A stretch of 19,604 nucleotides of DNA from DATBMY01 sp036554605. GTDB taxonomy: Bacteria; Acidobacteriota; Blastocatellia; UBA7656. The stretch covers positions 1 through 19,604 of the forward strand of contig DATBMY010000289.1 in the NCBI GenBank assembly GCA_036554605.1. The letters are read 5' to 3'. Made by a program: the position numbers and the translations under genes. Positions 13,892 through 19,604 of this stretch are shown one piece after another; the first letter of the stretch is position 1; each line of letters starts with the position of its first letter. Under the pieces are notes generated by a model. It did not search any database and had not been told where the DNA came from. It worked only from the letters and a program-made list of their open reading frames with translations.

Positions 13892-14780
13892 GACTGAAAC
13901 GGAAGACCTGAAGACGCGGGTGCGAGATTTCTGGCAGGTGAACCCCTGCGGGACGAAGTTCGCCAGCGCCGAGATCGGCACGCGCGAGTTCTTCGACCAG
14001 GTAGAGCGCCACCGGTACGAGACCGAATGGCACATACCGGAAGTCGTCGAATTCGACAGGTGGCGCGGGCATAGGGTTCTCGAAGTAGGCTGCGGGCTCG
14101 GCACCGACGCGGTCAACTTCGCGCGAGCGGGCGCTATATACACCGGCGTAGATTTGACCGAAAGCTCCATCGCGCTCGTCCGCAAAAGGTTCGAGATAGA
14201 AGGCAAGGATGCCGAGCTGAAGGTTGCCGATGCCGAAGCGCTTCCCTTTGAAGACGAAAGCTTCGATATGGTCTATTCGCACGGCGTGCTGCACCATACG
14301 CCCGATACCCGGCGGGCCATTGACGAGCTTCACAGGGTCTTAAAACCCGGCGGAATTGCGATGGTCATGCTCTATCACAAGAGCTCTTATAACTATCATG
14401 TAAATATAATGACGCTGCGGCGATTTGGGGCGCGGCTTTTGAAGTTCGATTGGGGACCGCGGCTGGTTCATAAGATAACCGGCGAGCAGGAGGCTCGGCT
14501 GCGCGAGTTGCAGGAGCTTTACCGCCGAGACCCCGGGCGCATGATCTCTCGCGAAGAGTTTCTGAATCAAAACACCGACGGCGCGGGAAACCCGCTTGCG
14601 CGCGCCTATACTCGCCGCGAGGCGGCGGCGATGTTTGCGAGTTTCCGCGAAGTTCGCACTGAAGTTCATTTCCTCAATAAGCGGTGGATACCCGTACTGG
14701 GCCGCATAATCCCCCGCGCGGCCGAGCGAAAGCTGGCTCGCTTTGCCGGCTGGCACCTCTGGATAATAGCCCGCAAGTAA
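13884..14780 (+). CDS. Class I SAM-dependent methyltransferase
   Basis: A 298-residue protein with a Rossmann methyltransferase core: motif I VLEVGCGLGTD (65-75), the acidic residue ending motif II (GVD, D90), ADAEALPFEDESFDMVYS (about 116-132) and VLKPGGIAMVML (152-163). The 60-residue N-terminal part (VRDFWQVNPCGTKFA...) is a conserved helical cap found in methyltransferases of polysaccharide and secondary-metabolite clusters. The substrate is unknown. The first eight bases overlap the end of the asparagine-synthase gene, so the two are probably translated together and act on the same product. Confidence 0.88.
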   Translation: MHKTETEDLKTRVRDFWQVNPCGTKFASAEIGTREFFDQVERHRYETEWHIPEVVEFDRWRGHRVLEVGCGLGTDAVNFARAGAIYTGVDLTESSIALVRKRFEIEGKDAELKVADAEALPFEDESFDMVYSHGVLHHTPDTRRAIDELHRVLKPGGIAMVMLYHKSSYNYHVNIMTLRRFGARLLKFDWGPRLVHKITGEQEARLRELQELYRRDPGRMISREEFLNQNTDGAGNPLARAYTRREAAAMFASFREVRTEVHFLNKRWIPVLGRIIPRAAERKLARFAGWHLWIIARK

Positions 14781-14809
14781 AGCTCTGAGTCACACCCGCC
14801 CCGCGGAGT

Positions 14810-14838
14810 TTTAAAATAGGCGAAGAGATGCTTATAAT
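14810..14838 (+). promoter_or_regulatory. Predicted promoter of the GT39-like gene
   Basis: A perfect TATAAT at 14833-14838 is preceded at 17 bases by TTTAAA (14810-14815; 4 of 6 to TTGACA). Transcription would start near 14845, 9 bases before ATG 14854 and exactly at an in-frame TTG. There is no Shine-Dalgarno sequence, so the mRNA is leaderless or nearly so. Prediction by eye only. Confidence 0.5.
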
Positions 14839-14853
14839 CGCGGTTTGTTTCTT

Positions 14854-16752
14854 ATGGCCTTATCGACGACAACGATAGATCACGAAAGCGTAGAAAAGCA
14901 GATCGCCCCTGGCGGCGGCCGCGCGCGAAGAGCATTTCCAGCCCTGGCGCTCGGCGCAATATGCCTGTTATCGATGGGGCTGATGCTTGACGCGGCGACG
15001 CGCGAATCCGCAATTGCAGATGAACGGTCTCATATCCCCGCGGGATACGGATATCTTCACGGCCTCGATTATGACCTGAATCCGGAGCATCCGCCGCTGG
15101 TGAAAGTGCTTGCGGCGGCGCCGATGCTTTTTATGAATGTGAATGCGCCTGGCGAGAGCGGCGACTCGTATCGGTGGCCGAATGCGCAATGGGATTACGG
15201 GACGCGATTCCTGTACTACTCCGGCAACAACGCTGACCTCATCATACGGATGGCCAGGATCTTCCCCATACTGCTGACACTGGGGTTGGTGCTGTTTGTT
15301 TATTACTGGGCGAGCCAGATGATGGGGCGGCGCTGGGCGCTATTGCCTGCGTTTCTCGTCGCGTTCTCGCCGACCTTTTTAGCGCATGGTCATTATGTGA
15401 CGACGGATGTCGGGGCCGCTCTCGGCTTTGTTGTCGCAACATACTTTTTTCTAAAGCTGCTTGTCGAGCCTACCCGCCCGCGGATAATCATTGCCGGCCT
15501 TGCATTCGGCTTCGCCCAGTTGATGAAGTTTTCGGCCGTGCTGCTGGGGCCTTACTTCTTAATTCTTACTGCCCTGTGGCTTGTAATCGGCTACAGGAGC
15601 CGGATTCAAGCCGAAGCGGGCACATTCAGGAAGAATCTAATTCGCTACACGGCTTCAGCCGCGGCAGTCGTCGCAATCGGGTACGCGGCGTTAGTATATC
15701 CGGTCTATTTCGCCCTGACCTGGAACTACCCCCAGGAGAAACAGGTGAGCGACACCAGGCAGATCCTCGATGATATTATCGCAACGACAGCCTCGGGCAA
15801 GCCGTTCGGGGTCTCGCGCGTTGCGGCCGACATAAATGTCTGGCTTGCAAACAACCCCGCTACAAGGCCGCTGGCGCATTACATGCTCGGCGTGATGATG
15901 GCCAGCTGGACGGCGGGTATAAGCAAGCCGACATACTTTTTCGGGGAGGTCGTGCCCGGCGGGTTGCCCCTATACTTTCCCGCGCTATTTCTGCTAAAGG
16001 AACCGCTCCCGGTACTCGCCATGGCGATGCTCGCCGTTGGCCACGCTCTTGCGCGCGCGCGCGGAAGAAGAAAGAAAACCGGCAATAACGCGACCGGGGG
16101 CGACGCAGCTTCATTCCTCGTTTTATCACCAATCGCCATGGCCATCTTCGTCACGCTCTACTGGGCGATGAGCATTGCGAGCCCATACAACATCGGATAC
16201 AGGCATGTTTTGCCCACGCTGCCTTTCATATATATTCTGATCTCGCTCGCCTGGAAGGGATGGTCTCGGAACGGATCGGGGGCGATTTTGAAACGCCTCG
16301 CGCTCGCGGCGGCCATTCTCCTTATCGCGGCCGAATCGATAGTCGTCGCGCCTTACTTCCTCTCATATTTCAACCCGATGGGCGGGGGGGTGTGGGGCGG
16401 CTATCGATACGTGACCGACTCGAATTACGATTGGGGCCAGGACCTGCTCAGGCTAAAGCAATGGGCCGACGCGCACCCGGAAGCCCGAAAGATTGCGGTC
16501 GATTATTTCGGCGGCGGCGACGTGCGCTATTATCTTGGAGACCGCGCCGAAGTATGGCCCGTAGATTACGGCAACCCCGCGACGCGCGGCGTCGAATGGC
16601 TCGCGGTCTCCGTCTTTTACCTGCAAGGCAATAGTGGTTACGCGTGGCTCGGCGAGGGCGTACCGGAGACGGCGGGCCCGGGCGAGATTGCGCCACCTTA
16701 TGAGCGAATCGGCACTTCGATCTTCCTTTACAAGCTCTCGCCGGGTCCGTGA
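14854..16752 (+). CDS. GT39/PMT-like membrane glycosyltransferase
   Basis: A 632-residue polytopic inner-membrane protein with about 10-12 hydrophobic segments. After the first helix comes the acidic GT-C active-site loop, ADERSHIPAGYGYL (D56, E57, H60), and then NPEHPPLVK (77-84), both typical of glycosyltransferase family 39 (protein O-mannosyltransferase and ArnT-like). It likely transfers a sugar from a polyprenyl phosphate donor to a protein or glycan on the periplasmic side. The C-terminal soluble part (about residues 500-630) contains DSNYDWGQDLLRLKQWAD. ATG 14854 is chosen; an in-frame TTG at 14845 adds three residues. It follows the methyltransferase by 73 bases and ends overlapping a possible GTG start of the next gene. 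Confidence 0.88.
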   Translation: MALSTTTIDHESVEKQIAPGGGRARRAFPALALGAICLLSMGLMLDAATRESAIADERSHIPAGYGYLHGLDYDLNPEHPPLVKVLAAAPMLFMNVNAPGESGDSYRWPNAQWDYGTRFLYYSGNNADLIIRMARIFPILLTLGLVLFVYYWASQMMGRRWALLPAFLVAFSPTFLAHGHYVTTDVGAALGFVVATYFFLKLLVEPTRPRIIIAGLAFGFAQLMKFSAVLLGPYFLILTALWLVIGYRSRIQAEAGTFRKNLIRYTASAAAVVAIGYAALVYPVYFALTWNYPQEKQVSDTRQILDDIIATTASGKPFGVSRVAADINVWLANNPATRPLAHYMLGVMMASWTAGISKPTYFFGEVVPGGLPLYFPALFLLKEPLPVLAMAMLAVGHALARARGRRKKTGNNATGGDAASFLVLSPIAMAIFVTLYWAMSIASPYNIGYRHVLPTLPFIYILISLAWKGWSRNGSGAILKRLALAAAILLIAAESIVVAPYFLSYFNPMGGGVWGGYRYVTDSNYDWGQDLLRLKQWADAHPEARKIAVDYFGGGDVRYYLGDRAEVWPVDYGNPATRGVEWLAVSVFYLQGNSGYAWLGEGVPETAGPGEIAPPYERIGTSIFLYKLSPGP

Positions 16753-16760
16753 TCTCAGAG

Positions 16761-17360
16761 ATGGAGAAGGTCAAAACAAATTGTCCTCGCTGCTACAGCC
16801 GTCTGGAATTCCCGCCGGATCTGGGAAGCGTGATCTGCTCAAGCTGCGGCTCAAGCTTTGAGGTGCGCCACTACGAAGGGGCAATAAGCCTGCTGCCCCG
16901 TGAGGGGCTAGGCGAAGATGAAACGCGCCGCATTGCGGAAGAGAGCGCGGCCCATGCGCTCATAGAAGGGAGGCTATCGGAGCTTGACGAGTTGATAGCT
17001 GGCGCAAACGATAATATTGAAGCGCTCCGGGGCCGCGAACAAAGCGCGCCGCTTCACGCCGGATGCGCGTTTTTCGGCCTCTTTACAGTTATCATAATCG
17101 TCATCGCGATCTTTATGGCGCTCGGGCGGGAATATTTCGGCCACTGGCTTTTTTATCTGGCGCTCGCCGCGGTCGTCATCCTGGGCGCCGCGCGCATACG
17201 CCGCCGCCTGGAAAGCACGGATCAGGTCGACAGGTTTCGCGACGAGCGGCTAAAGCTCGAGCAGGCGCTCGAAGAACTTGAGCGCGAGCGCGAGCGAGTA
17301 CTCGACTTAAAACAGAGACTCGGCTCCGGCCGCGACGACAGCCACCCCGACCCGGAATAG
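16761..17360 (+). CDS. Zinc-ribbon, membrane-anchored coiled-coil protein of unknown function
   Basis: A 199-residue protein with a clear layout. An N-terminal four-Cys zinc ribbon (C8, C11, C26, C29: NCPRC...CSSC) comes first, then a charged helical linker (about 45-90). Two adjacent transmembrane helices follow at roughly 97-120 (FFGLFTVIIIVIAIFMAL) and 127-145 (WLFYLALAAVVILGAA). A C-terminal amphipathic coiled coil (about 155-190) is rich in Glu, Arg and Leu. I do not recognise a named family. The ribbon and coiled coil are both likely cytoplasmic because an even number of helices lies between them. A GTG at 16749 overlapping the upstream stop (GTGA) would add four residues and imply translational coupling; ATG 16761 is the alternative chosen. 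It probably belongs to the preceding glycosyltransferase transcript. Confidence 0.78.
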   Translation: MEKVKTNCPRCYSRLEFPPDLGSVICSSCGSSFEVRHYEGAISLLPREGLGEDETRRIAEESAAHALIEGRLSELDELIAGANDNIEALRGREQSAPLHAGCAFFGLFTVIIIVIAIFMALGREYFGHWLFYLALAAVVILGAARIRRRLESTDQVDRFRDERLKLEQALEELERERERVLDLKQRLGSGRDDSHPDPE

Positions 17361-17384
17361 AGATCCTCCTCCCCATCTCCCGTA

Positions 17385-17414
17385 TTGACCCTACATCATT
17401 AGGGCGGCTATAAT
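17385..17414 (+). promoter_or_regulatory. Strong predicted sigma70-type promoter of the marR gene
   Basis: TTGACC at 17385-17390 (5 of 6) and a perfect TATAAT at 17409-17414 are separated by 18 bases. Transcription would start near 17421, immediately before the palindromic half-sites. It is the best promoter match in the window. Confidence 0.75.
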
Positions 17415-17423
17415 ATTAATGCA

Positions 17424-17446
17424 GCTTAACGATTAAGCCAGCTTAA
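17424..17446. promoter_or_regulatory. Probable MarR operator: three alternating half-sites
   Basis: GCTTAA (17424-17429), TTAAGC (17433-17438) and GCTTAA (17441-17446) form two overlapping perfect palindromes, with 3-base (CGA) and 2-base (CA) centres. They span from just after the predicted transcription start to the ribosome binding site of the MarR gene. Bound protein would block initiation or early elongation, so negative autoregulation is likely. Whether neighbouring genes share the site is not visible; no second copy was noticed in the window. Confidence 0.7.
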
Positions 17447-17456
17447 CGGAGGCAGC

Positions 17457-18017
17457 ATGAGCCGAGCCGCTACGGAGCCTGATATGGGGAACGTCGAGTC
17501 CGTCCTCGACCGCTTTCTTGAGACATTGTTCAGACTGATGATGGAGAGTTATCAAAGGCAGGCGGACGAGATGAACCTTACGCTTCCGCAGGCGCACGCT
17601 CTCAAGGTGCTCAGGCATAGCGCGATGACCACGGGCGAGCTGGCAAATCAGCTGGGCATTTCAGCCCCGGCCGTGACTCAGCTCACGGACCGGCTTTGCC
17701 GCAAGCAGCTATTGGAGCGGAGGGCCGATTCGGGCGACCGCCGGGCGGTGATCGTGGTTTTGACGGGCCGCGGCCGCCGGACGGTAGACCGGTTTCGACG
17801 GCGGCGCAACGAGGTGCTATCGGAGGCCCTGCTTTTGTTGGAGGAGCAGGACAAGACCCGGGTAATGGCGGCCCTTGGCAAGACCCTCGCGGCCCTCGAA
17901 AGATACGAGCGGGATGCGCGGACAGCGCGAGAGCCGCGAGACGCATCCAATAAAATCAGACGACAGTTGCGTCCGGTTAAACTGATGAATCGGAACATAA
18001 CTGAGAATCGTAAATAA
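17457..18017 (+). CDS. MarR-family transcriptional regulator
   Basis: A 186-residue winged-helix regulator. The N-terminal dimerisation helices (about 12-38) are followed by the wHTH: TTGELANQLGISAPAVTQLT (58-77), then RKQLLERR and the basic wing DSGDRRAVIVVLT (91-103). The C-terminal helices complete the dimer. The last 30 residues (from about 156) are a polar basic tail beyond the normal MarR length of about 140-150. The ligand is unknown; family members usually respond to phenolic compounds, oxidants or antibiotics. The start has GGAGG four bases upstream, a rather short spacing. The operator lies directly upstream. The BON-domain gene 48 bases downstream on the same strand may be co-transcribed and could be its target. 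Confidence 0.92.
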   Translation: MSRAATEPDMGNVESVLDRFLETLFRLMMESYQRQADEMNLTLPQAHALKVLRHSAMTTGELANQLGISAPAVTQLTDRLCRKQLLERRADSGDRRAVIVVLTGRGRRTVDRFRRRRNEVLSEALLLLEEQDKTRVMAALGKTLAALERYERDARTAREPRDASNKIRRQLRPVKLMNRNITENRK

Positions 18018-18065
18018 AGAGGATGAGCAGAAGAGAATGGTAGAGATTCCAGGAGGGTAGTACGA

Positions 18066-18608
18066 ATGAAGACGATCAAATCAAAACTGATAGCATTCGC
18101 GATGGCGTTCGCTTTGACGGCGTCGGTAGCGATGGCCGCTCCGGCCTCACAGGGCGGCGACGCGCGAATGATGGAGAAGATTCGCAAAGAGCTTGTCACC
18201 TTGCCGTACTACGGCGTATTTGACAATCTGGCTTACAAGCTCGATGGCGATACGGTGACGCTTTACGGCCAGGTGGTGCGCGCCTCAACGCGCAAGGATG
18301 CCGAGCGCCGCGTAAGAAAGATAGAGGGCGTCGAGCGTGTTATAAACAATATTGAGATACTCTCGCCCTCTTCGTTTGATGACCGGATTCGCGTGGCCAC
18401 CTACCGCGCGGTCTTCCGAACGGGCGGCCTTTACCGTTACGCGATGGGCGCGAACCCCTCGATCCACATCATAGTGAATCGCGGCCGCGTGACGCTCGAA
18501 GGCGTCGTGTCGAACAGGGCGGACAGCCAGCTTGCTTACATGGCGGCCAGGGGCGTCCCGGGAGTCTTTTCGGTCACAAACAACCTGCGCGTCGAGCGTG
18601 GAGACTAA
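18066..18608 (+). CDS. Secreted protein with two BON domains
   Basis: A 180-residue periplasmic protein. A clear signal peptide (KTIKSK basic start, hydrophobic residues 8-20) is predicted to be cleaved after AMA at residue 24. The first BON domain (about 35-100) contains VTLYGQVVRASTRKDAERRV and VERVINNIEIL; the second (about 103-178) contains HIIVNRGRVTLEGVVSNRAD and VPGVFSVTNNLRVE. BON domains (as in OsmY and DolP) bind phospholipid or envelope components and are often linked to osmotic or envelope stress. A strong ribosome binding site, AGGAGGG, lies about 10 bases before the ATG. It sits between a MarR regulator and an HtrA protease, consistent with an envelope-stress role. A GC-rich hairpin follows the stop. 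Confidence 0.9.
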   Translation: MKTIKSKLIAFAMAFALTASVAMAAPASQGGDARMMEKIRKELVTLPYYGVFDNLAYKLDGDTVTLYGQVVRASTRKDAERRVRKIEGVERVINNIEILSPSSFDDRIRVATYRAVFRTGGLYRYAMGANPSIHIIVNRGRVTLEGVVSNRADSQLAYMAARGVPGVFSVTNNLRVERGD

Positions 18609-18616
18609 TCCTTAAA

Positions 18617-18638
18617 ACGGGCGGAACTCTCCGCCCGT
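18617..18638 (+). terminator. Hairpin after the BON gene, probable terminator
   Basis: ACGGGCGGA (18617-18625) pairs perfectly over 9 bp with TCCGCCCGT (18630-18638) around the 4-base loop ACTC, beginning 8 bases after the BON stop codon. The downstream tract (CGTGCGTTTAAT) is only weakly T-rich, so termination may be partial. An A-run precedes the stem. Confidence 0.65.
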
Positions 18639-18676
18639 CGTGCGTTTAATAAAGAGTGAGTCTAGGGGAATCTTCT

Positions 18677-18734
18677 GGCCTCAAGGCGTGCCCATCTTAT
18701 AAGCTAATGATTGATTGTGACGCGCCTTGAGGCC
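18677..18734. repeat. 12-bp perfect inverted repeat upstream of the HtrA gene
   Basis: GGCCTCAAGGCG (18677-18688) and CGCCTTGAGGCC (18723-18734) are exact reverse complements separated by 34 bases. The right arm fits precisely between a possible -35 (TTGATT 18711-18716) and -10 (TATGAT 18735-18740), so it could be a regulator binding site controlling the protease gene. It does not match the CIRCE consensus. Confidence 0.7.
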
Positions 18735-18740
18735 TATGAT
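18711..18740 (+). promoter_or_regulatory. Possible promoter of the HtrA gene
   Basis: TTGATT at 18711-18716 (4 of 6) and TATGAT at 18735-18740 (5 of 6) have an 18-base spacer that contains the right arm of the inverted repeat. The predicted 5' leader is about 40 bases and includes GGAGG at 18772-18776. Prediction by eye only. Confidence 0.4.
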
Positions 18741-18786
18741 TATGCAGGTTCTCGTCTTTGAAAGTAGTTATGGAGGTTGAACAGAG

Positions 18787-19604
18787 ATGGATGTGAGACT
18801 AAAGAGCTTGAGCAGTTTTAGGGGAGTTCGGGCGCTGGCGCTCGCCCTGGCGCTCTCGGTATCGAGCGTGTTGGGACTCGGGTTCGCGACGGCCGTATCG
18901 GCCCAGCAGCAGATGCCGACGCCGCAGGATTTGTCGCGCACATTTACTCATGTGGCAAAGCAGTTGAAGCCGACCGTGGTCAATATTGATACGGTCGAGA
19001 AAGCGAGCAGGCGTTCTTCCATGCGCCTGCCGGAGGGCTTTCCGCAAATACCGGGATTTGGCGACACGCCGCGACAGCAGAGGGGCACCGGGTCGGGCGT
19101 CATCATCAGCCCCGACGGTTATATACTGACCAACAATCACGTGGCCGGAGATGCCGACGAGATCAAAGTAAAGCTATCGGATGGCCGCGAGTTGAAGGCG
19201 AGGCTCGTGGGCGGTGACCCAGAAACGGACCTCGCGGTTATAAAGGTCGAGGCGCAGAACCTGCCGTTCGCGCGGCTCGGCAACTCTGACGCTGTCGAGC
19301 AGGGCGAATGGGTCATTGCGCTTGGAAGCCCCTTTGGGCTTCAGGCGACCATGACGGCTGGCATCGTTTCGGCTACGGGGCGCGACCTCGGCGGCATACA
19401 GGGCGGCCAGTTTACAAACTTCATTCAGACCGACGCTTCTATTAACCCCGGAAATTCAGGTGGGCCGCTCATCAATATGAACGGCGAAGTCATCGGGATA
19501 AATACGCTGATATTCTCCAGAACAGGATCGAACTCGGGGATAGGCTTTGCTATACCTTCTAACCTTGCAAACAAGGTATATGCCCAGCTTGTCAGACACG
19601 GCAA
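18787..19604 (+). CDS. degP: HtrA/DegP-type periplasmic serine protease, 3' partial
   Basis: The frame is open from ATG 18787 to the window end, giving 272 codons. A signal peptide (charged start, then ALALALALSVSSVLGLGF) is probably cleaved after AVSA at residue 39. The trypsin-like domain has the full triad: H118 (TNNHV), D148 (PETDLAV) and S224 in NPGNSGGPL. The segments GTGSGVIISPDGYILTNNHV, IALGSPFGL, FIQTDASINPGNSGG and IGFAIPSN are classical HtrA/DegP/DegQ signatures. The one or two PDZ domains expected downstream lie beyond the window. It degrades or refolds damaged envelope proteins. A GGAGG sits 10 bases upstream of the start. The region between catalytic domain and signal peptide (residues 66-95, Arg/Pro-rich) corresponds to the LA loop. 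Confidence 0.95.
   Translation, partial: MDVRLKSLSSFRGVRALALALALSVSSVLGLGFATAVSAQQQMPTPQDLSRTFTHVAKQLKPTVVNIDTVEKASRRSSMRLPEGFPQIPGFGDTPRQQRGTGSGVIISPDGYILTNNHVAGDADEIKVKLSDGRELKARLVGGDPETDLAVIKVEAQNLPFARLGNSDAVEQGEWVIALGSPFGLQATMTAGIVSATGRDLGGIQGGQFTNFIQTDASINPGNSGGPLINMNGEVIGINTLIFSRTGSNSGIGFAIPSNLANKVYAQLVRHG

Noticed and set aside
18677..18734. CIRCE heat-shock operator upstream of the protease gene
   Set aside because: CIRCE has TTAGCACTC arms around a 9-base gap; both the arm sequence and the 34-base gap differ here.
1..19604. A defence island, prophage or mobile-element system
   Set aside because: No integrase, transposase, nuclease, restriction or phage structural gene is present; all genes fit metabolism, transport, surface modification or stress.

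Overview
The window reads as one stretch of a GC-rich bacterial chromosome and contains no plasmid, phage or transposase gene. Three things point to Acidobacteriota (probably a Blastocatellia-type member): the gene repertoire, the frequent use of the ATA isoleucine codon despite high GC, and the style of the intergenic repeats. This assignment is an inference from general familiarity; no marker gene is present.

Layout. (a) 1-2144, plus strand: a two-subunit B12-dependent acyl-CoA mutase. The large subunit is cut by the window edge and a separate cobalamin-binding small subunit follows. Two active-site positions look like isobutyryl-CoA mutase rather than methylmalonyl-CoA mutase. The genes are separated by a large G/C-skewed inverted repeat. 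(b) 2165-3661, minus strand: an exported amidohydrolase of the D-aminoacylase-like group. (c) 3697-3876, plus strand: a short, internally deleted remnant of a four-helix-bundle (S23/IVS-type) gene. (d) 3866-7284, minus strand: a run of six genes in the order CDGSH iron-sulfur protein, AtuA-family protein, detached AtuA C-terminal domain, GDT1/UPF0016 half-transporter, small HTH-like protein and enoyl-CoA hydratase. With the mutase this suggests catabolism of branched or methylated acyl-CoAs. (e) 7285-7533: a divergent intergenic region with a cruciform-like repeat and a terminator-like hairpin. (f) 7534-11937, plus strand: an APC-type permease overlapping an aminofutalosine-deaminase-like amidohydrolase, a repeat-rich gap, then UbiX and UbiA family enzymes. 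The last three together look like part of a futalosine-route menaquinone pathway. (g) 11987-17360, plus strand: an asparagine-synthase-like amidotransferase, a SAM methyltransferase, a GT39-like membrane glycosyltransferase and a zinc-ribbon membrane protein. They are tightly spaced or overlapping and resemble a cell-surface glycan or glycoconjugate modification cluster. (h) 17385-19604, plus strand: a MarR regulator with a clear promoter and a triple half-site operator, a secreted two-BON-domain protein, and the first 272 codons of an HtrA/DegP protease. This block looks like an envelope-stress module.

The most interesting points are: the mutase specificity residues; several promoters placed so close to start codons that leaderless transcripts are likely; the MarR operator; the four-helix-bundle remnant; structured intergenic repeats with G-quadruplex potential; and an asparagine synthase with Met in place of a key acidic residue. 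I found no CRISPR array, tRNA or rRNA, and no clearly novel defence-type system.
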